Part shown: positions 43,913 through 51,873 of the stretch, in pieces | Position numbering within the stretch: position 1 is the stretch's first letter | Layout of the letters: each line of letters begins with the position of its first letter | Translations under genes and position numbers: made by a program | The notes under the pieces: model-generated | The model's input: only the letters and a program-made list of their open reading frames with translations | Database searches by the model: none | What the model was told of the DNA's origin: nothing | Origin: Gammaproteobacteria bacterium | GTDB lineage: Bacteria > Pseudomonadota > Gammaproteobacteria > Xanthomonadales > Wenzhouxiangellaceae | NCBI GenBank assembly: GCA_021772985.1 | Contig: JAJFKX010000014.1 | Coordinates: 1 to 64,000, forward strand | Direction: 5' to 3' | DNA length: 64,000 bases

Positions 43913-45043
43913 TCACATTGAATATGGATAGGCATTCCCTATCCAAGTTCCCTGACTGTAATGTACATTCGGCTGATTAATCAGCTGTACATTGCTGGCC
44001 CGCTCAAATACCATCACAAAATCTGACCCGCCAAACTGGAAGTAACCCAGTTCCTCACCCTTATGTAAAGTCACACCCTGTTCAGCGGTAATCACCACTG
44101 AAGATACCTGCGCCATACCCATCGGCAGGCAAGCCACCAAGCCAATCGGCGAATCAATCACCACCAACCCGCGGGTTTGCACAAACTGATATCCGGTGCC
44201 ATCCAGGGCGTTTAAAACATTAACTTCTTCGCCATCCACAATTGCCGGCTTCACATCCACATCCAGATACGCCTGTCCCTGGATTACCCGGGACTCAAGC
44301 ACTTTGCCCTGTACCGGCGTATGCCAACGGTGATAGTCAAAGGTATTTAAAAAGCTATGCGTGAATATGCCGCCCTTAAACCGGTCGGCATATGCACTGC
44401 CTTCCAACAACTGATGGATCGACCACTGAATACCTTTGATATCCAGCATATTGTCTTCCACATAGATATTCGACTTCTCATTGACCTGCCACCAGCCCAC
44501 AAAGGTTGAGTCCGCCGGGGCTACAATCATACTGTTATTCCGCAAACCTGCAATCGGTCGCATACCGGGTTTCAGATGCCGGGCAAAGAACTGGTTGAAG
44601 GTCAGATAACCACTGGGTGGTGGTGCGTATTCGTCCCAGTTGAACAGTGGGTCGGTGCGGAAGCTTTCGATTTCACTGGCCGAATCAGTGGTATCCAGAT
44701 AAAGCCCCCAGGCCTGCGCATATTCCACAATCCACTCAGACAACGGCGTCAATTCTTCCGGCTCACAACCCGGTTCAACCGGACTTTGCAGGCTTCTGAC
44801 CGGCTCCTGGTCCAGGAAAAAGTAAAACTCAACAATCTTGTTATAAATATCCCGCGAATCACCCTGCTCACGCGGCGCCCAAGTCACCAGGTCATTAACG
44901 TAATCCAGGTAATCATCCAGCGTTTGAATATCCCGAATACTGGGCACGTTGTGTGACTGGGCATTATCGATAGCTTGCTGGAAGTCATCCTGCCAGTGAT
45001 TGGTTTCAATTAAATAAATTAACTTATCAACGATGGGATGCAT
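43913..45043 (-). CDS. Phosphatidylserine-decarboxylase-family enzyme (PsiD-like), with GGSD cleavage motif
   Basis: This 376-aa protein has no signal or membrane anchor. The N-terminal 140 residues are helical, then GYLTFNQFFARHLKPGMRPI starts the PSD domain. PADST (D178), FDYHRWHTP (H238/H241) and FQFGGSD (S340) line up with the Asp-His-Ser triad; the Ser normally cleaves itself to make the pyruvoyl group. The usual LGST is GGSD here. A preceding soluble helical domain and GGS-type motif are shared with fungal tryptophan decarboxylase PsiD and its bacterial relatives, so an amino-acid substrate is as likely as a phospholipid. It lies 37 bp after the paralogous gene on the same strand, one operon. 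Confidence 0.87.
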   Translation of the reverse strand: MHPIVDKLIYLIETNHWQDDFQQAIDNAQSHNVPSIRDIQTLDDYLDYVNDLVTWAPREQGDSRDIYNKIVEFYFFLDQEPVRSLQSPVEPGCEPEELTPLSEWIVEYAQAWGLYLDTTDSASEIESFRTDPLFNWDEYAPPPSGYLTFNQFFARHLKPGMRPIAGLRNNSMIVAPADSTFVGWWQVNEKSNIYVEDNMLDIKGIQWSIHQLLEGSAYADRFKGGIFTHSFLNTFDYHRWHTPVQGKVLESRVIQGQAYLDVDVKPAIVDGEEVNVLNALDGTGYQFVQTRGLVVIDSPIGLVACLPMGMAQVSSVVITAEQGVTLHKGEELGYFQFGGSDFVMVFERASNVQLINQPNVHYSQGTWIGNAYPYSM

Positions 45044-45080
45044 AATGTTTTTCCTTAAATATTTACTTTAATAATGATGT

Positions 45081-46349
45081 TTACCTGGCCAGTGCGATCT
45101 GCGCATTCACCCGAATTGGCGGACCGCTATCCGGATTAGAACTGGACACCCTGTTTGGCACTGTAAAATGTTCAATCGCTCCAGGCTGGAATATCAGACA
45201 CATCCCCGAACCGCCATAACTGAAATACCCCAATTCATCACCCTTGCTAACACTATTGTCTTTGCATACCTGAATGCTGACCGAGGAAATCTCGGTAATA
45301 CCAATCGGCATCACACACACCATTCCGATAACCGGATCAGGACTTTCAATAAACACCAGTCCCCGGGTATTCACTGAAGCCCCATAACCCTGCGAATAAG
45401 TCCCTGCGGTTGGATCCGACCCGGCTGATTCAGCATCGCTGAACATCAACCCATCAACCACCTCGGCATGTTTAACCACACCATCAATCGGCGAGCGCCA
45501 GCGGTGATAATCAGCACCACTCAAAAACGATTGAAAAACACTACCCTGCACAAACCTATCCACATATTGGTTATTCAACATATTAATCAGCGAATACGGT
45601 TGGCCTTTCAACCAGAATTTATCCAACGGCTGTACATTGGAAGCAATGTTATATACCGCACCATCGTTGGCCGAGACAATCACCTTGGGGTTATCCGGCT
45701 CAGCAATTGGCCGGCATTCCGGTTTGATCTGACGGTGAAAATAATCGTTGTAACCTTTCCAGCCCCAATGCGGTGCAGACTGGTCTGGTATCTCAAACTC
45801 ATACAGCTTGTTATACCAATATGCTGACTTCGACAGCCAGCCATCTATGCCTTCATTCAATACATATTGGCTATCACTGCTATCCAGGAAACTGCACCAG
45901 TCCTGCAGAATGTTCCGGATGGCATCGTTAAACTCGGTATTCCGGAAAATATTTTCCCCAGCCGGGGTCATCATCATGTAGGTAAATAGCGATGACATAG
46001 GAAAGAAATTCTGGTCGTTGGGGTTAGGGTTATAACTGGGTGCAGTTGTAGCGATATGGTTCAGGCATTCCAGCAAGTCTTTGACACTATCAATGGTTTT
46101 ATGCTGTGGTGGTTGCTGGTCAACCATCTGGGTGACATACATCCGCACAATACCATTGGTTTCGATCAATTTGGCCAGTGCTTTAACTGAAGGAATTGTC
46201 GCTTTGCTTGCCGCCTGTGCTCTGGCTTCAACAACCTGTTGCTTCAGCTCCCGTTGAAATTGATCAACCGCCGCCCTATTTTTCGGCAGATAACCCGCCA
46301 GCCGGCCATACAGATTGTGATACCGGATATCGATTTGCTGGTCATTCAT
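45081..46349 (-). CDS. Phosphatidylserine-decarboxylase-family enzyme (PsiD-like), with GGSG cleavage motif
   Basis: This 422-aa paralogue is encoded directly upstream of the 376-aa one. The N-terminal about 190 residues are helical and soluble (AGYLPKNRAAVDQFQRELKQQVVEARAQA...), followed by GWKGYNDYFHRQIKPECRPI. SANDGAV provides the Asp, ADYHRWRSPIDG the His and FSYGGSG (S381) the cleavage Ser. The second-Cys-containing CVMPIGITEISSVSI strand is conserved between the two. Two tandem copies with different lengths and motifs suggest different substrates or one catalytic and one regulatory subunit. The upstream gap of 191 bp separates it from the LysR 3' end. Confidence 0.87.
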   Translation of the reverse strand: MNDQQIDIRYHNLYGRLAGYLPKNRAAVDQFQRELKQQVVEARAQAASKATIPSVKALAKLIETNGIVRMYVTQMVDQQPPQHKTIDSVKDLLECLNHIATTAPSYNPNPNDQNFFPMSSLFTYMMMTPAGENIFRNTEFNDAIRNILQDWCSFLDSSDSQYVLNEGIDGWLSKSAYWYNKLYEFEIPDQSAPHWGWKGYNDYFHRQIKPECRPIAEPDNPKVIVSANDGAVYNIASNVQPLDKFWLKGQPYSLINMLNNQYVDRFVQGSVFQSFLSGADYHRWRSPIDGVVKHAEVVDGLMFSDAESAGSDPTAGTYSQGYGASVNTRGLVFIESPDPVIGMVCVMPIGITEISSVSIQVCKDNSVSKGDELGYFSYGGSGMCLIFQPGAIEHFTVPNRVSSSNPDSGPPIRVNAQIALAR

Positions 46350-46540
46350 GAACGCCCCTCCTGAATGGTTGCACCGCTGCGATCACTCCGCCATCAGCGA
46401 CGCTTCCCCTATTTGATTATTTATCAGTGATCACAGCCATTCTGCTGCTCGCCTGAAGTCTTTGTCAAATCACTATTATCGATGACAACCAAGATAAACT
46501 GTATATCAATCATCATAATACCCACCACATCATCCAGCGC

Positions 46541-47479
46541 TTATACAATTTGAATATGCTTTTTAAATACATGCTGGGACAACTCACGCATCTGCATTAC
46601 CAACTCCCGATAAAATGACCTGTTGGGTGATGCCTTTCTCCAACTCATCGAAATAGTACGGCTGATAGTCTGGTCATTGATGCTCAAAATGCACACTTCT
46701 GATTCATCCCGTTGCGCAATTTCGGAGCGTACATATAGCGCAGGCAACATCGCTACGCCCATGCCCATCGCCACCATCTGTCGCAAAGTGTCCAGGCTGG
46801 TACCTTCATAATTGGTTTGCAGTTGTGCGCCGAAAGCGTCTGCCAGATCATGCACCTGCCGGTGTAACTGGTGGCGGTCTTCCATGATCAGCATTTTTTC
46901 ATCTTTGAGCATGGCTGCAGCAATCGATTTATTGGCCGACAAAGGGTGTTCTGATGATACTGCAAGAAATAACGGCTCATCAAAAATAGTGACCGTGGTC
47001 AGTGCCGGATTGTTGATCGGCATCGGTGAAATAATCATATCTTGCTGCCCATCGATTAAATCACTCTCCAATCGGGCTGGTACAAGCTCGCGGAAATACA
47101 GCTTTAATTGTGGGTATCGGTGATGAACAGCCGGTATGATTTCAGGTAAAAAATACGGTCCCACAGTTGGTGCGACACCCATCCGGTAGGTTCCAAGCGG
47201 ACCGCCCGATGACGGCTGTGCAGCACGTTGAAGCGCATCAACCGATTCGACAATCTCCCGTGCAAGCGGTAGCAGCTCACGTCCAATCGGGGTCAAATTC
47301 ACGCCTGACCTGGATCTTTCCAATAATCGGCATTGCAGGGTATCTTCCAACACGGCGATTTGATTGGTGATGGTTGGTTGACGCACTTGCATCCTTTCCG
47401 CTGCCCTGCGGTAGTGGCTCTCTTCACTGACAGCAATGAAATACTCCAGCTGGCGAAGCTTAGGTTTTTTGGTTTGCAT
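46541..47479 (-). CDS. LysR-family regulator divergent to carbonic anhydrase
   Basis: In this 312-aa protein, residues 8-65 are the LysR winged HTH (LRQLEYFIAVSEESHYRRAAERMQVRQPTITNQIAVLEDTLQCRLLERSRSGVNLTPIG). The effector domain follows (GTYRMGVAPTVGPYFLPEIIPAVHHRYPQLKLYFRELVP), similar to the OxyR/CynR-like subgroup. It starts 116 bp from a beta-carbonic anhydrase gene on the other strand, next to a SulP transporter, so it probably controls them. The signal could be CO2 or bicarbonate status, which is inference. Confidence 0.9.
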   Translation of the reverse strand: MQTKKPKLRQLEYFIAVSEESHYRRAAERMQVRQPTITNQIAVLEDTLQCRLLERSRSGVNLTPIGRELLPLAREIVESVDALQRAAQPSSGGPLGTYRMGVAPTVGPYFLPEIIPAVHHRYPQLKLYFRELVPARLESDLIDGQQDMIISPMPINNPALTTVTIFDEPLFLAVSSEHPLSANKSIAAAMLKDEKMLIMEDRHQLHRQVHDLADAFGAQLQTNYEGTSLDTLRQMVAMGMGVAMLPALYVRSEIAQRDESEVCILSINDQTISRTISMSWRKASPNRSFYRELVMQMRELSQHVFKKHIQIV

Positions 47480-47484
47480 AGTTT

Positions 47485-47501
47485 AATAGAAATTAGCTAT
47501 T
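47485..47501. promoter_or_regulatory. Candidate LysR binding site
   Basis: AATAG (47485-47489) and CTATT (47497-47501) form an inverted repeat with a 7-bp spacer, the geometry of T-N11-A LysR sites. CTATTG and ACTATC repeats continue to about 47532, between the LysR and carbonic anhydrase starts. Confidence 0.45.
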
Positions 47502-47595
47502 AAAAGTTATTATAAAACACTATTGAACTATCATTGTGCTAGCCTGATCATAGCGAGTCAAGAAATGCCATTACCTTTTTTTCCAAGGAATTATC

Positions 47596-48243
47596 ATGCG
47601 ACACATTGTTCAAGGTGCAGTCAAGTTTCAAAATGAGGCCTTTCCACAGCGAGCCGCGCTGTTTAATAAGCTTGCCGATCAACAGTCTCCGGAAGTATTG
47701 TTTATCACCTGCTCTGATTCTCGAATTGATCCCAACCTGATCACCCAGGCCGACCCTGGCGAATTATTTATTTGCCGCAACGCCGGTAACATTGTGCCAC
47801 CACATTTTCGCCAGGCAGGTGGTATGACAGCATCGATTGAATATGCTGTGCAAGCACTGGAAGTAAAGCATATTGTGATTTGTGGACACAATGACTGTGG
47901 CGCTATGCGCGCTGCTATGAATCTTGATTCGTTGTCGAACTTCCCACACGTCTGCGACTGGCTGGCGCATTCGGAAGCCGCAATGGCTGTGATCGACCAC
48001 AAACATGGGCATTTGGATGAAACACAACGCTTGGAAGCACTGATCGAGCAAAACGTTATCCTGCAAATCCAGCACCTGGCCACCCATCCTTACATAGCCG
48101 CACGCCTGGCAACCGATCAAATCCATCTGCATGGTTGGGTTTACGATATCGGTACCGGCGCCATTCGTGCCTGGGATGCCGGCGCAGATGCTTTTGTGCC
48201 TTTAACTGAGCACTATAGCGATCTACTGAGCACCTCAGCCTGA
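47596..48243 (+). CDS. Beta-class carbonic anhydrase
   Basis: The 215-aa protein interconverts CO2 and bicarbonate. Zinc ligands are Cys in FITCSDSRIDP (near residue 39), His and Cys in VICGHNDCGAM (near residues 98 and 101), and CSDSR includes the Asp-Arg dyad. RNAGNIVPPH and GGMTASIEYAVQALEVKHI are standard. The final HLHGWVYDIGTGAIRAWD is a typical family end. No signal peptide, so it is cytoplasmic. The SulP transporter gene follows 56 bp later and the LysR gene is divergent; together they look like an inorganic-carbon uptake unit. Confidence 0.95.
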   Translation: MRHIVQGAVKFQNEAFPQRAALFNKLADQQSPEVLFITCSDSRIDPNLITQADPGELFICRNAGNIVPPHFRQAGGMTASIEYAVQALEVKHIVICGHNDCGAMRAAMNLDSLSNFPHVCDWLAHSEAAMAVIDHKHGHLDETQRLEALIEQNVILQIQHLATHPYIAARLATDQIHLHGWVYDIGTGAIRAWDAGADAFVPLTEHYSDLLSTSA

Positions 48244-48299
48244 TTCAGCACAACCTGACAATTTTATAACCAACAATAATTAATCATCATGGAGCAAAC

Positions 48300-49922
48300 A
48301 TGATCAAACTGGACTTTTCCCATTTGAAAGGCGATATTTTTGGCGGCATTACTGCCGCAGTGGTGGCCTTACCACTGGCACTGGCATTCGGAGTGGCCTC
48401 CGGCGCGGGACCTATAGCCGGGATATATGGCGCAATTATTGTAGGTTTTTTTGCATCGCTGTTCGGTGGCACTCCAACCAATGTATCCGGTCCGACTGGC
48501 CCGATGGTAGTGGTCTTTGCAGGTTTGTTCGCCGGCTTATCAGGTAATCTGGAGTTGGTGTTTACTGCGGTAATCCTTGCCGGCGTATTGCAGATTGCCT
48601 TTGGAATTCTTGGTTTTGGCCAATACATTCGCTTGGTACCATATCCGGTAGTTTCCGGTTTTATGAGTGGTATTGGCGCCATTATAATTATCCTGCAGGT
48701 TGGCCGATTACTCGGCGGCGACCCGCCTGGCGATACCTTGCAGGCATTGACCATGATCCCCGAAATGGTTGTGCAGCATAACTGGGCAGCCATTGCAGTT
48801 GGTGGCACAGCGCTATTGGTTGGCTATATCTGGCCAAGCCGCTTTAGTACCTTTATCCCGGGCCCGTTGGCCGCGTTAATTATCGCCACCATCGTGAGCC
48901 TTATTATTCCAGGCGCACCGGTACTTGGTAACATCCCGACTGGCCTGCCGGAAATTCATATGCCGGTATATGACCATGATGCCGCTTACATTGTTTTGGA
49001 AGCAGCATTTATTCTCGCGGTACTGGGTGCCATCGATAGTTTACTGACTTCATTGGTGGCCGATAATATGACCCGAACCCGACATAAGTCCAACAAGGAA
49101 CTGATCGGTCAAGGCATCGGTAACAGCATAGCCGGTTTCTTTTCCGCCATTCCAGGTGCAGGTGCAACCATGCGCACAGTAATTAACATCCGCGCCGGTG
49201 GCCAGACCAATTTATCCGGCATTATCCACTCAGTCCTGCTACTGGCGGTGGTGCTTGGTCTTGGGCCATTGGCTGCAGTTATTCCGCATGCCGCTTTGGC
49301 TGGTATTTTGATCAAAGTTGGTGTGGATATTATTGACTGGAGCTACGTGCGTGCCGCACATCGCGGACCACGCTGGGATTTGATATTGATGGCCTTGGTG
49401 CTGGGTTTAACCGTATTTGTCGATTTAATTACTGCGGTTGCTACCGGGGTAGTATTGGCTGCGCTGGCATTTGTCCGCCAGGTTGCCAAGGCGCAGGTTG
49501 AAGCATTGGAATCAAACCTGGGCAATCACGCTACCAGTGGCCCTGAAGAGCACCAGATATTGGCCGATACGAAAGGCCATGTGACGATATTCGATTTTGG
49601 AGGACCATTAAGTTTTGGTGCTGTCGCAGATTTGGGTCACCAATTCCGTGAAAAAACCAAAAAGGGCACCGACGCGATCGTATTGGATTTTTCCAGGGTA
49701 TCTTACCTGGATGTTTCCGCTGCCCGTGCGGTTGTAGATATTGCGCGTGACTCTGTGCATTCCGGCAAAGAATTATATTTTTCCAACCTTAAACCGGAAG
49801 CAATAAAAACCCTGAATGCTTTAGATGCAGATGACTGGTTGCCGGAGGGCAATTCATATAGCACCCGTCTGGAAGCAGTCCGGGCGGCGGCGAATAAAAT
49901 CAATCAAGCGCATGAGGATTAA
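48300..49922 (+). CDS. SulP-family anion transporter with STAS domain
   Basis: This 540-aa protein has about 10-12 membrane helices from residue 10 to 400, with GGITAAVVALPLALAFGVASGAGPIAGIYGAI and FGGTPTNVSGPTGPM typical of the SulP (SLC26) fold. A cytoplasmic STAS domain is residues 430-540 (VTIFDFGGPLSFGAVADLGHQF; AIVLDFSRVSYLDVSAARAVVDI). SulP transporters move sulfate or bicarbonate. With a carbonic anhydrase upstream and a LysR, bicarbonate is the preferred substrate, as in other SulP-carbonic anhydrase pairs. It ends at a strong terminator. Confidence 0.92.
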   Translation: MIKLDFSHLKGDIFGGITAAVVALPLALAFGVASGAGPIAGIYGAIIVGFFASLFGGTPTNVSGPTGPMVVVFAGLFAGLSGNLELVFTAVILAGVLQIAFGILGFGQYIRLVPYPVVSGFMSGIGAIIIILQVGRLLGGDPPGDTLQALTMIPEMVVQHNWAAIAVGGTALLVGYIWPSRFSTFIPGPLAALIIATIVSLIIPGAPVLGNIPTGLPEIHMPVYDHDAAYIVLEAAFILAVLGAIDSLLTSLVADNMTRTRHKSNKELIGQGIGNSIAGFFSAIPGAGATMRTVINIRAGGQTNLSGIIHSVLLLAVVLGLGPLAAVIPHAALAGILIKVGVDIIDWSYVRAAHRGPRWDLILMALVLGLTVFVDLITAVATGVVLAALAFVRQVAKAQVEALESNLGNHATSGPEEHQILADTKGHVTIFDFGGPLSFGAVADLGHQFREKTKKGTDAIVLDFSRVSYLDVSAARAVVDIARDSVHSGKELYFSNLKPEAIKTLNALDADDWLPEGNSYSTRLEAVRAAANKINQAHED

Positions 49923-49964
49923 ACCTATAGTGTTTTTTAACCTCTGAAGCTCAAACTTGAGCAT

Positions 49965-49997
49965 AGCCGGCAGCTTTGCTGCCGGCTGGAACTTTTT
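49965..49997 (+). terminator. Rho-independent terminator after the SulP gene
   Basis: AGCCGGCAGC (49965-49974) pairs perfectly with GCTGCCGGCT (49978-49987) around a 3-nt loop, followed by GGAACTTTTTA. It ends the carbonic anhydrase/SulP message. Confidence 0.85.
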
Positions 49998-50576
49998 AAA
50001 TTTAGCTGCTTATCTGCATACCCTGAGAGCAAAACAAGAGCTGGTAGTGATTGAAAGGCCACTTAGCCGATCCATTCCGGTAACTTCCTGGGAAGCTCAG
50101 ATCAGAGATTCCTGGCTTTTTCTGATTTATAAGCTTTATGCTTGCGCAGAATAATTGTTTATTGTACCCACAATCCTGTTGCGTCAGCTTTCATTACTAA
50201 GTTCCTTTTAATAAAAACCCTTTATTCACAGATGGTCTATGCTGCTGCCTTATTAACTTAGGTGGCGCGCCTCACAGGTTCACAAAGCTGCCTGCCATAA
50301 CTGAATTTTGCCTGAAATGCCCCACATGGCTTAGACTATATGCTGATCTGGATAATAAATACGGAGAGCTGCCCATGATTGCGCCCACCTTTTTGCCGAC
50401 AACAGGAACTCGGTAAATATTCGTTGTGATCTGATCCGCTGATATTGTTTGATCAGTAAGCAGCTGTTAATTGGCTGCATTTCCACACCAACAACCCTTC
50501 CTTATTTCGGCATCTACGCCAGGTTTTGCGTTATCCGCAAACCTGTTCCCATGGTTTTTTATGGTTGGGTTAAACA
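49998..50576. other. Intergenic region before the RsgA-type gene, about 580 bp
   Basis: No accepted gene. A 65-codon frame from 49957 lacks a ribosome site and overlaps the terminator. A hairpin (CAGGTTTTGCG at 50520-50530, CGCAAACCTG at 50536-50545, one bulge) is 32 bp before the RsgA-type ATG and may be in its leader. A weaker stem GCAGC...GGCTGC is near 50459-50478. Confidence 0.45.
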
Positions 50577-51623
50577 ATGACATTGCAATTATCCGATTTG
50601 GGTTGGACACCTTTTTTTCAAAGCCAGCTATCGCTGGATGAAAGTACAACATTATTACCTGCCCGCATTGCCGAAGTGCATCGCGGCCACTGGTTGTTAT
50701 GGACCGAGCAGGGAGAAATTCAGTTACCGCCGCCACGTGCTATCAGTTTGACTGTAGGTGACTGGGTGCTGTTAAGTGCAGATTTACAGCAATTGGTTCG
50801 TGCACTCAACAGAACATCATTGCTGCAACGCATCGCAGCCGGCAGCCAGCAGCAGCAGCAATTACTGGCAGCCAATGTAGATACATTATTTATTCTCAGC
50901 AGCTGTGATCAGGATTTCAGCCTGGCGCGAATCGAACGTTATCTTAGCCTGGCTTACCAAGCCGATATCTGGCCGGTAGTGGTACTCAGCAAAAACGACC
51001 TAAATGATCAATATCAACAGTTGGTTACAGCCGTGCAACAACTCAAAAACGGCTTAATTGTGGAAGCAGTAGATACCCGCTGTATGAGCGGTTTAGCCGC
51101 TTTGAGTAGCTGGTGTGGAAGTGGGCAGACCATTGCTCTGCTGGGCTCATCCGGTGTCGGCAAGTCCACACTAGCAAATAGCCTGGTAAATGACTCGGAC
51201 GAAAACCTACAACAAACTGGTGATGTGCGTGCCCGCGATCACAAAGGCCGACATACAACCACTGCACGCACTATGCTGCGCCTGAAAAACGGTGGCCTGC
51301 TGATTGATACACCGGGTATGCGAGAGCTAAAACTGGCTGACTGTGAGACCGGCATCAATGCTGTATTCGATGATATTGAACAGCTGATCCAACAGTGCCG
51401 TTTCAATAACTGCCGGCATCAACAGGAACCTGGTTGTGCAATTAACCGTGCACTGGCTGATGGCCACTTAGATCAACGTCGACTGTACAATTATCAGAAG
51501 CTGCTTAAAGAGCAGGCTCATTTTCAGAAATCACAGGCACAGCAACGTGAACATGATCGCCGTCTTGGCAAGTTGTATAAACGGGTTCAGCGCGGTAAGC
51601 GCCAACAACGCGATTCATCCTAA
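50577..51623 (+). CDS. rsgA: RsgA (YjeQ)-type circularly permuted ribosome-assembly GTPase
   Basis: The 348-aa protein has an N-terminal OB fold (residues 30-75), then a circularly permuted GTPase: NKD-like VVLSKNDL (G4), LLGSSGVGKSTLANSL (G1/P-loop, about residue 188), GDVRARDHKGRHTTTAR (G2) and LLIDTPGMRE (G3). A zinc site closes it: CRFNNCRHQQEPGC. RsgA acts in 30S subunit maturation. The C-terminus is basic (LGKLYKRVQRGKRQQRD), as in RNA-contacting copies. This may be the main copy or the second paralogue some genomes carry; the window cannot decide. The hairpin upstream could regulate it. Confidence 0.92.
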   Translation: MTLQLSDLGWTPFFQSQLSLDESTTLLPARIAEVHRGHWLLWTEQGEIQLPPPRAISLTVGDWVLLSADLQQLVRALNRTSLLQRIAAGSQQQQQLLAANVDTLFILSSCDQDFSLARIERYLSLAYQADIWPVVVLSKNDLNDQYQQLVTAVQQLKNGLIVEAVDTRCMSGLAALSSWCGSGQTIALLGSSGVGKSTLANSLVNDSDENLQQTGDVRARDHKGRHTTTARTMLRLKNGGLLIDTPGMRELKLADCETGINAVFDDIEQLIQQCRFNNCRHQQEPGCAINRALADGHLDQRRLYNYQKLLKEQAHFQKSQAQQREHDRRLGKLYKRVQRGKRQQRDSS

Positions 51624-51630
51624 TTGGCTA

Positions 51631-51655
51631 CGTTCTCACGCTCAGTGTGAGAACG
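51631..51655. repeat. Palindrome after the RsgA-type gene
   Basis: CGTTCTCAC (51631-51639) and GTGAGAACG (51647-51655) form a 9-bp perfect stem. No T run follows. Sequences of this CGTTCTCACG...GTGAGAACG type occur as dispersed palindromes in gammaproteobacteria and may also end transcripts. Confidence 0.5.
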
Positions 51656-51873
51656 AGTCTGCGGCAAAAGACCTCACGTTTTATAGTTAATTTGCATTAT
51701 GAAAAGACTCCATTTCCGATACCATTACCCACACCTCATATGTTCTCGTATGGCCCATCATGGTATGGTCAACTGAAGCACAAAATAACTATGGTTATAG
51801 TAACCCTGGAATGAATCAGCACAGCATGTCCGTTAAAGGGCAATCACCAAAAATCAGTTAGCTAAAGATACCC

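Noticed and set aside
49957-50154. 65-codon plus-strand frame after the SulP gene
   Set aside because: It overlaps the terminator hairpin, has no ribosome site and poor composition.
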